A program made the translations under genes and the position numbers. The notes below the pieces were generated by a model. It did no database searches. It had not been told where the DNA came from and saw nothing but the letters and a program-made list of their open reading frames with translations. Positions 9,739 to 19,081 of a DNA stretch of 64,000 bases are shown in pieces. Source of the DNA: Microbacterium gubbeenense DSM 15944 (GTDB taxonomy: Bacteria > Actinomycetota > Actinomycetes > Actinomycetales > Microbacteriaceae); the NCBI RefSeq assembly GCF_000422745.1, contig NZ_AUGQ01000001.1:62001-126000 (forward strand), read 5' to 3'. Each line of letters opens with the position of its first letter. Positions within the stretch are counted from its first letter, which is position 1.

Positions 9739-10326
9739 CTATCGGGAGTTTCGTAGCTTTGTTCGAGCAACACGCGATTTCTTCTCGGCCTCCGCCCACG
9801 CGCGCTGTGCCGGCGTGGCACCGGACGGCGAGGGACCCGACGACACCGGTCCGCGGCGCCAGGCGTGGCACAGCGCGATCGCCAGGGCATCGGCGGCATC
9901 CGCCGGCTTCGGCAGCTCGGCGAGCCGAAGCACCCGAGCGACCATGTGCTGCACCTGCGCCTTGTCGGCGGATCCGTACCCCGTGATCGCGGCCTTCACC
10001 TCGCTGGGCGTGTGCGTCGCCGTCGGCAGGCCGCGCTCGGCCGCGAGCATGAGCGCGATCCCCGACACCTGCGCGGTTCCCATCACCGATGCGACGTTGT
10101 GCTGCGCGAACACGCGCTCGACGGCCGCAACGTCCGGCGAATGCGCATCGAGCACCGCGCGGATCCCGCGCGCGATCGTCGCGAGCCGGTCCCCCGGATC
10201 CGCGTCGATGGGCGAGCGGATGACGCCGACGTGCACGAGCGTCGCGGAGCGATCGGGCGCCACGTCGACGACGCCCACGCCGCACCGGGTCAGGCCGGGG
10301 TCGATTCCGAGCACGCGCAGGGTCAT
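9739..10326 (-). CDS. ruvC: Crossover junction endodeoxyribonuclease RuvC
   Basis: 195 aa from ATG 10326 (a GTG three codons earlier is possible). The RNase H-like fold is shown by [17 protein letters not shown] (first catalytic Asp), [11 protein letters not shown] (catalytic Glu), and [14 protein letters not shown] (two C-terminal acidic residues). Resolves Holliday junctions with RuvAB. Transcribed from the yebC side but separated from yebC by an intrinsic terminator, so ruvCAB probably has its own promoter or depends on read-through. Confidence 0.95.
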   Translation of the reverse strand: MTLRVLGIDPGLTRCGVGVVDVAPDRSATLVHVGVIRSPIDADPGDRLATIARGIRAVLDAHSPDVAAVERVFAQHNVASVMGTAQVSGIALMLAAERGLPTATHTPSEVKAAITGYGSADKAQVQHMVARVLRLAELPKPADAADALAIALCHAWRRGPVSSGPSPSGATPAQRAWAEAEKKSRVARTKLRNSR

Positions 10327-10338
10327 AGCTCCCACGTT

Positions 10339-10379
10339 AAACGCCCCGCGACTGCCTGGACGGCTGCCGCGGGGCGTTT
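10339..10379 (-). terminator. Intrinsic terminator after yebC
   Basis: AAACGCCCCGCG (10339-10350) and CGCGGGGCGTTT (10368-10379) form a perfect 12-bp stem with a 17-nt loop, immediately 3' of yebC on the minus strand and followed by T/A-rich bases. Confidence 0.75.
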
Positions 10380-10392
10380 CGACGGCGAGAGG

Positions 10393-11157
10393 TCATTCCT
10401 CGTCGTTGTCGTTCAGCTCCGCCTGGACCTCAGGGGTGAGGTCGAGGTTCGTGAACACGTTCTGCACGTCGTCGAGATCCTCGAGCCCGTCGATGAGCTT
10501 GAACAGCTTGCGCGCGGTGTCGGCGTCGAGCGGCACCTTGACGTGCGGCACGAACTCGGCGTCGGCCGACTCGTAGTCGATCTCGGCGGCCTGCAGCGCC
10601 TGGCGCACAGCGACCATCTCGCTCGCGTCGGTGATGATCTCGAACCCATCGGGGTGCGGCTCGACCTCTTCGGCGCCGGCCTCGAGCGCGACCATCATCA
10701 CGTCGTCCTCGGTCGTTCCGTCGCCCGAGACGACGATGACGCCCTTGCGTTCGAAGTTGAACGAGACGCTGCCGGGGTCGGCCATGTTGCCGCCGTTGCG
10801 GGTGACGGCCGTGCGCACGTCGGCCGCGGCGCGGTTCTTGTTGTCGGTCAGGCACTCGATCAGAATGGCGGTGCCGCCCTGGCCGTAAGCCTCGTACATG
10901 ATCGTCGTGTACTCGACGGCGTCGCCGCCGACGCCCGCCCCGCGCTTGAGAGCGCGGTCGATGTTGTCGTTCGGGACCGACGTCTTCTTCGCCTTCTGAA
11001 CGGCGTCGTACAGCGTGGGGTTTCCCTGCAGGTCGGGACCGCCCATGCGGGCCGCGACCTCGATGTTCTTGATCAGCTTGGCGAACGACTTCGCACGCTT
11101 GGCGTCGATCGCCGCCTTCTTATGCTTGGTGGTCGCCCACTTGGAGTGTCCAGACAT
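10393..11157 (-). CDS. yebC: YebC/PmpR family DNA-binding/translation regulator
   Basis: 254 aa, starting [23 protein letters not shown], the invariant YebC N-terminus. The family has three domains with an acidic C-terminal half; recent work on YebC relatives ties them to relief of ribosome stalling, older work to transcriptional control. Upstream of ruvC as in most actinobacteria. The last residues (NDNDEE) are acidic. Confidence 0.95.
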   Translation of the reverse strand: MSGHSKWATTKHKKAAIDAKRAKSFAKLIKNIEVAARMGGPDLQGNPTLYDAVQKAKKTSVPNDNIDRALKRGAGVGGDAVEYTTIMYEAYGQGGTAILIECLTDNKNRAAADVRTAVTRNGGNMADPGSVSFNFERKGVIVVSGDGTTEDDVMMVALEAGAEEVEPHPDGFEIITDASEMVAVRQALQAAEIDYESADAEFVPHVKVPLDADTARKLFKLIDGLEDLDDVQNVFTNLDLTPEVQAELNDNDEE

Positions 11158-11208
11158 ATGCCTCCTCGGATGTCTCTCGACAGTTTACGCACCAGCGGGT
11201 GCGCGCGT

Positions 11209-12102
11209 TCACGAGATGACGACGGGCGTGCCCACGGGCAGTTCCGCGAGCCGGGAGGTGACATCCGCGTCCACGCGGATGCATCCGTTCGAGATCGCCC
11301 CGGAGCGCACGTCGTGGTAGTGGAACGCCGTGACGGCGACGTCCTGACCGTCGAACCCGGCGAGGGTGCTCGACTGCGCGCCGAGATAGACGATGGGATG
11401 TCCCCGCGTGTACGCCAGCGAGGGGACGACCTCGGTGTGCATCACGAACGTGCGCCCGACGGGCGTCGGGGTCGCCTCGGTGCCCCAGGCGAAATCGTCC
11501 GCGATCCGCTCGCGCGACTGATCGGATCCGTCGCCCGTGACGATATCGATCGCGTGCGCGTCCAGATCCACCTCGACGACGACGTCGTTGGGGGTGAGCA
11601 CCGCGTCGGAGACGCGCAGCCAGCCGACCACTTGGCTCGCGTCGCCCTCGCCCGCTCGCGCCTGGCGTCCGGCGAGCAGTACCTTGACCCACGACTCGTG
11701 CATCTCGACGACCGGCAGGTCGGTGCCGCCGTACGTCTGCTCCTGCGGCAGCCAGGCGATGGGCTCGCCTGACGGATCCGCGAAGACGGGCGCGCCGGCC
11801 TCGTCGCGCGGCGAGGCCGTCAGCGGCAGGATCTCACCCGTCGGGTCGTCGTCGACCGGCAGCGCGGCGTCGACGAGGAAGACGTCGTCGATCGGCAGGT
11901 CCCCCTGGTCGTAGGCGGTATCGTTCGCGGGCGGGCCGCTCGGCGTCGGGGTGGGTGTGGGAGTCGCGGTCGCCGCCGGAGAGGGCGTCGGGGCGGGCTG
12001 CGCGGCCGGAGCCTCGCGGGGCCAGACCAGGTACGCGACGATCACCACCACGACCACCGCGATCGCGATGGCCGCGCCGATCCATATCCCCCGTTTTGTC
12101 AC
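11209..12102 (-). CDS. L,D-transpeptidase (YkuD domain), membrane anchored
   Basis: 297 aa. One N-terminal membrane helix (about 7-27), a Pro/Thr/Ala-rich linker (34-60), a middle region and a C-terminal YkuD domain with the catalytic motif HYHDVRSGAISNGCIRVD (His, then S-x-G-C-x-R with the nucleophilic Cys). The catalytic part faces outside the membrane and would make 3-3 peptidoglycan crosslinks or attach wall components. Only 25 bp separate it from the divergent pdxY start. Confidence 0.9.
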   Translation of the reverse strand: MTKRGIWIGAAIAIAVVVVVIVAYLVWPREAPAAQPAPTPSPAATATPTPTPTPSGPPANDTAYDQGDLPIDDVFLVDAALPVDDDPTGEILPLTASPRDEAGAPVFADPSGEPIAWLPQEQTYGGTDLPVVEMHESWVKVLLAGRQARAGEGDASQVVGWLRVSDAVLTPNDVVVEVDLDAHAIDIVTGDGSDQSRERIADDFAWGTEATPTPVGRTFVMHTEVVPSLAYTRGHPIVYLGAQSSTLAGFDGQDVAVTAFHYHDVRSGAISNGCIRVDADVTSRLAELPVGTPVVIS

Positions 12103-12127
12103 ACCTCCATGGTGGCATGATCGAGGG

Positions 12128-12979
12128 ATGAAGATCCTCTCGATTCAGTCGGCAGTCGCGTTCGGGCACGCGGGAAACTCCGCGGCGGTGTTCCCCATGC
12201 AGCGCATCGGCGTCGATGTGCTCCCCGTGTACACCGTGAACTTCTCGAACCACACCGGCTACGGCTCGTGGCGCGGCCCCGTCATGGCGCCGCAGGACGT
12301 CGCCGACGTGATCACGGGCGTCGAGGAGCGCGGCGCGTTCGGCGGCCTCGACGCGGTGCTGAGCGGGTATCAGGGATCCGAGGGCATCGCCGACGTCATC
12401 ATCGACGCGGTCGCGCGGGTCAAGAGCGCGAACCCGAACGCGCTGTACGCCTGCGACCCCGTGATGGGCAACGCCAAGTCGGGCTGCTTCGTCGCCCCCG
12501 CGATTCCCGACCTGCTGCGCGACAAGGTCGTTCCGGTCGCCGACATCATCACGCCGAACCAGTTCGAGCTCGGGTACCTCACGGGAACCGACCCCCACAC
12601 GATCGACGAGACGCTCGCGGCGGCCGACGCCGCGCGCGCGATGGGCCCGCGCACCGTGCTCGTCACGAGCGTGGAGCGCCCCGACCGCGACGACGGCACG
12701 ATCGAGATGATCGCGGTCGACGACAGCGGCGCGTGGATCGTCACGACGCCGTATCTGCCGCTCAAGGCCAACGGATCCGGCGATGTGACCGCCGCGCTGT
12801 TCACGAGCCACTACGTCGCGTCCCGCAGCGCCGCCGACGCCCTCGCGCGCACGGCGTCGAGCGTGTTCGGCCTGCTCGAGATCACGCACGCCGCCTCCAC
12901 CAACGAGCTGAAGCTCATCGAGGCGCAGGAGCACTACGCGTCGCCGCGGATGGAGTTCGAAGCGCGTCAGCTGCGCTGA
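12128..12979 (+). CDS. pdxY: Pyridoxal kinase PdxY
   Basis: 283 aa from ATG 12128 (MKILSIQSAVAFGHAGNSAAVFPMQRIG, the classic PdxY/PdxK start). The ribokinase-superfamily anion hole and catalytic base are in ANGSGDVTAALF near the C-terminus. Phosphorylates pyridoxal/pyridoxine for salvage of vitamin B6. It converges on, and overlaps by 13 bp, the de novo PLP genes pdxT-pdxS, so salvage and synthesis are side by side. Confidence 0.93.
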   Translation: MKILSIQSAVAFGHAGNSAAVFPMQRIGVDVLPVYTVNFSNHTGYGSWRGPVMAPQDVADVITGVEERGAFGGLDAVLSGYQGSEGIADVIIDAVARVKSANPNALYACDPVMGNAKSGCFVAPAIPDLLRDKVVPVADIITPNQFELGYLTGTDPHTIDETLAAADAARAMGPRTVLVTSVERPDRDDGTIEMIAVDDSGAWIVTTPYLPLKANGSGDVTAALFTSHYVASRSAADALARTASSVFGLLEITHAASTNELKLIEAQEHYASPRMEFEARQLR

Positions 12980-13566
12980 GCCGCGCGCGCGAGGAAGCGC
13001 TCGTGGAGGCGCGGGTCTCCGGTCTGCTCGGGGTGGAAGGACGTCGCGAGGATCGCGCCCTGCTCGACCGCGACCACGCGCCCGTCCGGCAGCGCCGCGA
13101 GGGCCCGCGCCGAGGGCCCCACCTCCTCGACGACCGGCGCGCGGATGAAGGCCGCGCGCACGGGCGGATCCCCCAGCTCGCGAACCTCGAGGTCGGTCTC
13201 GAACGACTCGCTCTGCCGCCCGAAGGCGTTGCGGCGCACCGTGACGTCGAGGCCGCCCAGGGTCTGCTGATCCGCGGCCCCGTCGACCAGCCGGTCTGCG
13301 AGCAGGATCAGGCCCGCGCACGTGCCGTAGACCGGCAGGCCGGACCGGATGAGGTCCGCCAGACGATCCCGCAGGCCGAACGCGCGCAACAGCTTGTCGA
13401 TCGTCGTCGACTCGCCTCCCGGCAGCACGAGCCCGTCGATGCGCTCGAGCTCCTCCGGGCGCCGGACGCGGATCGTCTCTGCGCCCAGCGCGCCCAGCAT
13501 GCGCTCGTGCTCGACGACGTCGCCCTGCAGGGCGAGGATCCCGACGCGCGCGGCGCTACCAGCCAC
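12967..13566 (-). CDS. pdxT: Pyridoxal 5'-phosphate synthase glutaminase subunit PdxT
   Basis: 199 aa. Glutamine amidotransferase with [17 protein letters not shown] at the N-terminus, LPGGESTTI (oxyanion region), nucleophile Cys in [11 protein letters not shown] and the His/Glu pair in SFHPEQTGD. Supplies ammonia to PdxS. Starts inside the 3' end of pdxS (11-bp overlap). Confidence 0.96.
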   Translation of the reverse strand: MAGSAARVGILALQGDVVEHERMLGALGAETIRVRRPEELERIDGLVLPGGESTTIDKLLRAFGLRDRLADLIRSGLPVYGTCAGLILLADRLVDGAADQQTLGGLDVTVRRNAFGRQSESFETDLEVRELGDPPVRAAFIRAPVVEEVGPSARALAALPDGRVVAVEQGAILATSFHPEQTGDPRLHERFLARAAQRS

Positions 13567-14446
13567 GCTCGGCGAGGCGGTGGGGAGCGGCGAGGTCGGA
13601 CACGTTGATGCCCACCATCGCCTCGCCGAGGCCGCGCGAGACCTCCGCGATCACCGCGGGGTCGTCGTGAAAGGTCGTCGCCTTCACGATCGCCTTCGCG
13701 CGCGCGGCGGGATCGCCCGACTTGAAGATGCCGGATCCGACGAAAACGCCGTCGGCGCCGAGCTGCATCATCATCGCGGCGTCCGCGGGCGTTGCGACGC
13801 CACCGGCGGTGAACAGCACGACCGGAAGCTCGCCCGTGCGCGCGATCTCGGCGACGAGCTCGTAGGGAGCCTGCAGCTCCTTCGCCGCGACGTAGAGCTC
13901 GTCCGAGCTCTTGCCCGCAAGCGCCCGGATCTCGCCCGTGATCTGGCGGATGTGGCGCGTCGCCTCCGACACGTCGCCCGTGCCGGCCTCGCCCTTGGAG
14001 CGGATCATCGCCGCGCCCTCGGTGATGCGGCGCAGCGCCTCCCCCAGGTTGGTCGCCCCGCACACGAACGGTACGTCGAAGGGCCACTTGTCGATGTGGT
14101 TGACGTAGTCCGCCGGAGAGAGCACCTCGGACTCGTCGATGTAGTCGACCCCGAGGCTCTGGAGCACCTGCGCCTCGACGAAGTGGCCGATGCGCGCCTT
14201 CGCCATCACGGGGATCGACACGGCCTCGATGATGCCGTCGATGAGATCGGGATCGCTCATGCGCGCCACCCCGCCCTGCGAGCGGATGTCGGCGGGAACG
14301 CGCTCGAGCGCCATGACCGCGACGGCGCCCGCGTCCTCGGCGATCTTCGCCTGGTCGGCCGTGACCACGTCCATGATCACGCCGCCCTTCAGCATCTCCG
14401 CGAGACCGCGCTTGACGCGGCCGGTTCCGGTGGTCTGTTCCGTCAT
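13556..14446 (-). CDS. pdxS: Pyridoxal 5'-phosphate synthase lyase subunit PdxS
   Basis: 296 aa TIM-barrel synthase making PLP from ribose 5-phosphate, glyceraldehyde 3-phosphate and ammonia. Conserved blocks: [31 protein letters not shown] (active-site Lys), [13 protein letters not shown], and [20 protein letters not shown] (phosphate loop). Divergent from a MocR/PdxR regulator across a 76-bp region with a dyad operator. Confidence 0.97.
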   Translation of the reverse strand: MTEQTTGTGRVKRGLAEMLKGGVIMDVVTADQAKIAEDAGAVAVMALERVPADIRSQGGVARMSDPDLIDGIIEAVSIPVMAKARIGHFVEAQVLQSLGVDYIDESEVLSPADYVNHIDKWPFDVPFVCGATNLGEALRRITEGAAMIRSKGEAGTGDVSEATRHIRQITGEIRALAGKSSDELYVAAKELQAPYELVAEIARTGELPVVLFTAGGVATPADAAMMMQLGADGVFVGSGIFKSGDPAARAKAIVKATTFHDDPAVIAEVSRGLGEAMVGINVSDLAAPHRLAERGW

Positions 14447-14459
14447 GAGTGCCCCTTAT

Positions 14460-14486
14460 GGCCTAGGTCAATGATTGATCTATGCC
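14460..14486. promoter_or_regulatory. Dyad operator between pdxS and its MocR-type regulator
   Basis: GGCCTAGGTCAAT (14460-14472), one base, then ATTGATCTATGCC (14474-14486): 11 of 13 positions are symmetric (GGCnTAGnTCAAT). Sits in the divergent intergenic region, 14 bp upstream of pdxS and 36 bp upstream of the regulator start, as expected for PdxR control of pdxST and itself. The regulator-site pairing is inferred. Confidence 0.65.
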
Positions 14487-14522
14487 AAAGCGTAACCGAT
14501 CCGCGTGAGACAATCGGCATCG

Positions 14523-15851
14523 ATGCGACACGATCCGACACACGAGATCTCCGGGGCCACCGCCGCCGAGATCGCGTCGAGCGTGCGCGGCCTGATCGAA
14601 CGCGGAGCGCTGGCCCCCGCGGATTCCCTGCCGCCCGTGCGGGTGCTCGCCGACCGTCTCGGCGTGAATCGCAACACGGCCGTTTCCGCCTACCGGCAGC
14701 TGGCCTCGTCGGGCCTCGTCGTCAGCCAGGGACGCGGCGGCACGCGCGTCTCGGCGCCCGAGGCCGTCGCGCGGGAGGGATCCGCGAACGACGCGACGCT
14801 CGCCGACGTCGGCGCGGGCAATCCGGATCCGCGGTTCATCCCCGATCCGATGCGCGCGCTGGCGGCGCTCGACGGGCACCCCGTGCTGTACGGCGCGCCC
14901 GTCGTCGACACCGACCTCGAGCGCTGGGCGCACGCCCGCCTCGGCGGCGACCTCGAGGTCGCGCCCGAGCACGTGCGCATCACCGTGACGAACGGCGCGG
15001 CCGACGCGCTCGACCGGCTCTTCACCGCCGTCCTCGCCCCGGGCGACCGCGTGGCGGTCGAGGATCCGGGGTTCCTCACCGTCATCCACACGCTGCGGAT
15101 CGGCGGATACGACGCGGTGCCCGTGTCCGTCGATGAGGAGGGTATGACGCCCGATGGCCTCCGGGCCGCGCTCGATCAGGGCGTGCGCGCGGTGATCTGC
15201 ACGCCGCGCGCGCAGAACCCGACGGGGGCATCGCTCTCCGCGGGCCGCGCCGCCGCGCTCCGCGCGGAGCTCGCCGACCACCCGTACGTGCTCGTCGTCG
15301 AGGACGACCACTTCTCCCTGCTGTCCCGGCGGCCGTTCCATTCGATCATCGCGCCGCGCCACGAGCGGTGGGCCCTCGTGCGGTCGGTGTCGAAGTTCCT
15401 CGGCCCCGACATGGGTCTCGCCCTCGTGGCGTCGGATCCGCACACCGCCGAGCGGCTCGGCAGGCGGCTGCGTCCCGGCACCGCCTGGGTCAGCCACCTG
15501 CTGCAGCGCCTCTCGCTCGCGCTCGTGACCGACGAGGACGTGCGCGCGGAGATCAAGGCTGCGGGCGCCCACTACTCCGAGAGGAACGACGCCTTCGGCC
15601 GCGCGCTCGAGCGGCACGGGATCCGCGCCCGCCCCGGCGACGGGCTGAGCCTCTGGGTGCCGGTCGCGCGCCCCGCGGCCGAGGTCGCCGCCCGGCTTCG
15701 CGAGCGCGGCTGGATCACCCGCTCGGGCGATGAGTTCCGCGTCTCCCCGGACGCGGCCCCGTCGCACCACCTGCGCGTCACGGCCCACGACCTCGACGAT
15801 GCGGCCCAGGATCGCCTCGCGGAGGCGATCGCCGACTCGGGCGGCGCCTGA
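14523..15851 (+). CDS. pdxR: MocR/PdxR family PLP-dependent transcriptional regulator
   Basis: 442 aa from ATG 14523 (an in-frame ATG six codons earlier is possible). An N-terminal GntR winged helix (about 10-75: LPPVRVLADRLGVNRNTAVSAYRQLASSGLVVSQGRGGTRV) is fused to a fold-type I aminotransferase-like domain; the PLP lysine is probably in VRSVSKFLGPDMGLALV. Such regulators sense PLP and activate pdxST. Divergent location next to pdxST strongly supports the PdxR role. Confidence 0.9.
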   Translation: MRHDPTHEISGATAAEIASSVRGLIERGALAPADSLPPVRVLADRLGVNRNTAVSAYRQLASSGLVVSQGRGGTRVSAPEAVAREGSANDATLADVGAGNPDPRFIPDPMRALAALDGHPVLYGAPVVDTDLERWAHARLGGDLEVAPEHVRITVTNGAADALDRLFTAVLAPGDRVAVEDPGFLTVIHTLRIGGYDAVPVSVDEEGMTPDGLRAALDQGVRAVICTPRAQNPTGASLSAGRAAALRAELADHPYVLVVEDDHFSLLSRRPFHSIIAPRHERWALVRSVSKFLGPDMGLALVASDPHTAERLGRRLRPGTAWVSHLLQRLSLALVTDEDVRAEIKAAGAHYSERNDAFGRALERHGIRARPGDGLSLWVPVARPAAEVAARLRERGWITRSGDEFRVSPDAAPSHHLRVTAHDLDDAAQDRLAEAIADSGGA

Positions 15852-15861
15852 TCGACGGCGG

Positions 15862-16692
15862 CTACTTCACCGCGCCCGACGTGAGTCCCTCGACCAGGCG
15901 CTTCTGCAGCAGGCCCGCGATCGCGAGCGGCGGGATCGCGCCCATGAGGGAGGCGGCCGCGACCTTTCCGAAGTCCTGCACCCGCTCGCTGAGCATGAGG
16001 CTGATGACGACCGGAACCGTGCGGGAGTCGGCGCTCTGCGTGACGAACGCCGCGAACAGGTATTCGTTGTAGCTCAGGATCACGAGGATCACGCCGACCG
16101 CGACGAGCGCCGGCCCGGTCAGCGGCGCGACGATCCGCACGAGCACGCCGAACTCTCCCGCGCCGTCGAGCCGCGCTGCCTCCTCGAGCTCGACCGGCAG
16201 GCGGCGCACGAAGCCCTCGAGCAGCCAAACGGCGAGGCCGACGTTCATGATCGCGTACAGCAGGGTGAGACCGGTGAGAGTGTTGTTGAGCCCGAGCACG
16301 CGCAGCAGCACGAACAGCGGCACGATCGCGACGATCGGCGGCAGCAGCCACGGCGCCAGGAACGTGCCCGCCAGCAGCCGGCCTCCCGTGCGGTGCCGCA
16401 CGATCGCCCAGGCCGCGGGGAGCGCCAGCACGAGCGTGATCGCCGCGCTTGTGAGCGACACGACCAGCGAGTTCGCGATCGCCCTCGGCACGGGGCCGGT
16501 CAGCGCGCCGATCCAGTGGGCGAGCGTCGGGTGCTCCGGGAACAGGCGCCCCGCCGCGACCTCGCCCTGGGTCATGAACGAGACCGAGGCGAGATACAGG
16601 ATCGGGACGGCGGATACCGCGAGCGCCGCGATGAGCCACGCGCTCGCGGCGCGGGACGAGGCTCGGCCGTCGGCCGCGACGCGCTCAGCCAT
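15862..16692 (-). CDS. Carbohydrate-type ABC transporter permease (MalG-like)
   Basis: 276 aa, six predicted membrane segments, EAA-type cytoplasmic loop (LEEAARLDGAGEFGVLVRIVAPLTGPAL) and the C-terminal LLQKRLVEGLTSGAVK ending typical of MalG/CUT1 permeases. Third gene of the binding protein-permease-permease operon; overlaps the upstream permease by 8 bp. No ATPase gene accompanies it, so a shared MsmK/UgpC-type ATPase elsewhere is likely. Substrate unknown. Confidence 0.9.
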   Translation of the reverse strand: MAERVAADGRASSRAASAWLIAALAVSAVPILYLASVSFMTQGEVAAGRLFPEHPTLAHWIGALTGPVPRAIANSLVVSLTSAAITLVLALPAAWAIVRHRTGGRLLAGTFLAPWLLPPIVAIVPLFVLLRVLGLNNTLTGLTLLYAIMNVGLAVWLLEGFVRRLPVELEEAARLDGAGEFGVLVRIVAPLTGPALVAVGVILVILSYNEYLFAAFVTQSADSRTVPVVISLMLSERVQDFGKVAAASLMGAIPPLAIAGLLQKRLVEGLTSGAVK

Positions 16693-17578
16693 GGCTCCTC
16701 CTTGCGATCAGGATCGGGGGCAGGGTGATGAGGGTGACGACGACGGCGAGCAGTAGCGTGATCGCGGCGCCCCGGCCGACGTCGAACTGCTCGATGGCGG
16801 CCTTCCAGACGAGCCAGGCCGGCACGGTCGTCGCCTCCCCCGGCCCGCCCTTCGTCATGACGTCGACGAGGTCGAACAGCTTGAACGCGAGCACGAGGCG
16901 GATCACGAAGGCCGCCGCGATGGTGCCCGCAACGGCCGGCACCGCGATCTCGCGAAGCAGGCGAAGGCCGTGGGCGCCGTCGAGCGAGGCCGCCTCCATG
17001 ACCTCGCGATCGATGCCGATCAGGGCGGCGAAGACGAGGATCGTGATCAGCGGCGTCCACTCCCAGATGTCGGCGACCGCGATGCCGACGATCGCGAGCA
17101 CCGGGTCCGACAGGATCGCGAGCGGCTCCGTTCCCGGCGCGATCATCCGACGGATCGTGTCCAGAAGCCCGCCGTTGGGAGTGAAGATCAGCCGCCAGAG
17201 CACGCCGACGACGACGGGCGGAAGCGCGAGCGGCAGCAGCAGGATGATCCTGGCCGCGGAGCCCGCGAACGCCGACCGCCACAGCGCGAGCGCGGCCGCC
17301 GTGCCGAGGATCGTGGAGGCGGCCGCCACAACGAGGGCGTAGAGCGTGCCCCGAACGAGGGATCCGATCACGCCCGCGTCCGTCGCGGCCGCGACGATCT
17401 GATCCGCGCCGACGACGCTCTGGAAGGGCTTGCCGAGACTCGACTCGGTCACGGCGGCACCGACGATGAAGATCAGCGGATACAGGCCGAGCACCACGGT
17501 GACCAGCACGGTGGGTGCGACGAATCCCCGCCGCACCCACCGCGGCCCGCTGCGGCGCCTGGTCGCAAGGTCAGTCAT
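16685..17578 (-). CDS. Carbohydrate-type ABC transporter permease (MalF-like)
   Basis: 297 aa with six membrane segments and the EAA loop EAASLDGAHGLRLLREIAVPAVAGTI. The N-terminus has a basic, cytoplasmic stretch (TRRRSGPRWVRRG) before helix 1. Pairs with the downstream MalG-like permease. Starts within the last codons of the binding-protein gene (8-bp overlap). Confidence 0.9.
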   Translation of the reverse strand: MTDLATRRRSGPRWVRRGFVAPTVLVTVVLGLYPLIFIVGAAVTESSLGKPFQSVVGADQIVAAATDAGVIGSLVRGTLYALVVAAASTILGTAAALALWRSAFAGSAARIILLLPLALPPVVVGVLWRLIFTPNGGLLDTIRRMIAPGTEPLAILSDPVLAIVGIAVADIWEWTPLITILVFAALIGIDREVMEAASLDGAHGLRLLREIAVPAVAGTIAAAFVIRLVLAFKLFDLVDVMTKGGPGEATTVPAWLVWKAAIEQFDVGRGAAITLLLAVVVTLITLPPILIARRSHG

Positions 17579-18893
17579 CGGCCAGCAGCGTCTCCCACTG
17601 TTCCTGGACCCGCTGCATCGTCTCCTCGGCCGAACCGCCGGTGCCGGCGATGAGCGAGGCGAGCTCGTCGGTGAGCACCTGCGCCGCCTGCGTGGCGTTC
17701 TTCCCGGTCGGCCACTCGAGCGCGTCGCTCAGGGTCGCGCGGTTGACCTCCTGGATCTCGGGGAACTCCTTGCCGTACGTCTCGTCCTCGAGCGAGGAGA
17801 GCCGGCTTGGGTCGACGCCCGTGGGCGGCGACTCGGTCAGAAGCGCCGCGTTGACCTCGCTCGACGCCGCGAACTCGATGAAGTCCTCCGCGAGCTCGCG
17901 CTTTTCGGTGTTGGCCGTGATCACCCAGCTGAAGCCCGAGACGAGGGACGCACGGGGCTCCTGTCCCTCCTCGCCGACCGGGAGCAGCTGCACGCCCCAC
18001 TTGCCGGCGACCTCGCTGCCCGTCGTCGGATCCTCGCTCTTGACACCGAGGTCGGTCCAGTTCTCGATGAACGCGACCTTGCCGGCGAACCACGCGGAGT
18101 TTCCGACGCCGAAGTCGGTCTCGGCCGGCGTCGGCAGCGCCACGTCGTCGATGTCGACGAGCGCCTGCGCCGCCTCGATCGCCTCCGGGGAGTCGATCGT
18201 CGGGGCGCCGTCGTCGTCGAGGAACGAGCCGCCGAATCCGGCGAGGCGGTTCGCGAAGCTCGCGCCGAGAATCAGCGGCGACTGCTGTCCGAATACCGAG
18301 GCGCCATAGATGCCGTCGGCGCTCTCGTTCTCCGTGATGGTCGTGGCCTGCTCGAGGTACTCGTCCCAGGTCGCCGGCGGCTCTTCGATCCCGTTGCGCT
18401 CGAGGATCTCCTTGTTGTAGAAGAGCACGTGCGTGTCGCCGTCGAACGGGAGGCCGTAGATCTTGTCGTCGATCGTCGAGTACGGCTCCCAGATCGCCGG
18501 GATGAAATCGTCCACGTCGATCTCCGGGGTCTCATCCACCCAGTCGGTGATGTCCTGGATCACGCCGTCGGCCGCGAGGTCGCCGAGCGAGACGTACCAG
18601 GGAGTCGCCACGTCGATCGTGTTCGCGCCCGACTGCTGGTCGAGGGCGAGGTTGGACGCGATCTCGTCGTAGGGCGAGAGCACCGGGTTGATCTTCACAC
18701 CGGTGCGCTCCTCGTACTCCTTCGCGAGCCACTCGGAGCCGGCCTCGTTCGACTGGTTGAACAGGACGGTGAGCTCCTGCTCCCCCTCGGCGCCGCCGGC
18801 CTGCGATGCGCAACCGGCAAGGCTGCCGACGCCCACCATCATGACGAGCGCCGAGGAGACGGAGAAGGCGCGTGCTCTGCGGGATCGGTTCAT
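17571..18893 (-). CDS. ABC transporter extracellular solute-binding lipoprotein (family 1)
   Basis: 440 aa from ATG 18893, which has GGAG 9 nt upstream and begins with a lipoprotein signal: basic residues, hydrophobic core and lipobox SLAGC (Cys28). The mature part has the family-1 fold (LTVLFNQSNEAGSEWLAKEYEERTGVKI; YGLPFDGDTHVLFYNKEIL). Binds a sugar-like or other small polar ligand and delivers it to the two permeases. Adjacency to two flavin monooxygenase-type genes suggests a sulfur- or nitrogen-bearing ligand; this is inference. Confidence 0.88.
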   Translation of the reverse strand: MNRSRRARAFSVSSALVMMVGVGSLAGCASQAGGAEGEQELTVLFNQSNEAGSEWLAKEYEERTGVKINPVLSPYDEIASNLALDQQSGANTIDVATPWYVSLGDLAADGVIQDITDWVDETPEIDVDDFIPAIWEPYSTIDDKIYGLPFDGDTHVLFYNKEILERNGIEEPPATWDEYLEQATTITENESADGIYGASVFGQQSPLILGASFANRLAGFGGSFLDDDGAPTIDSPEAIEAAQALVDIDDVALPTPAETDFGVGNSAWFAGKVAFIENWTDLGVKSEDPTTGSEVAGKWGVQLLPVGEEGQEPRASLVSGFSWVITANTEKRELAEDFIEFAASSEVNAALLTESPPTGVDPSRLSSLEDETYGKEFPEIQEVNRATLSDALEWPTGKNATQAAQVLTDELASLIAGTGGSAEETMQRVQEQWETLLADD

Positions 18894-18981
18894 GAGGTGC
18901 TCCGTTGTCGGTATCGGGCCGGTGCGGGGCGGGCACGGCGAGGTCGAGTCTGAGGCGCGCGATCGCCGCGGGCCAAGTCGG

Positions 18982-19020
18982 CGCGTAGCAGAACGACACA
19001 TTGCGTCATGTCGCGTAGCA
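18982..19020. promoter_or_regulatory. Direct repeat and dyad in the divergent promoter region
   Basis: CGCGTAGCA occurs at 18982-18990 and 19012-19020 (30 bp apart, about three helical turns). Between them CGACA (18994-18998) and TGTCG (19009-19013) form a dyad with a 10-bp spacer. This lies in the 188-bp gap between the ABC importer and the monooxygenase genes and may be a shared regulator site. No cognate regulator gene is adjacent. Confidence 0.4.
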
Positions 19021-19081
19021 CGAACAGGGCGACGGGCGGCCGGGACCATAGCGTGGAGCCACCGATAAGGAACGGACACTG

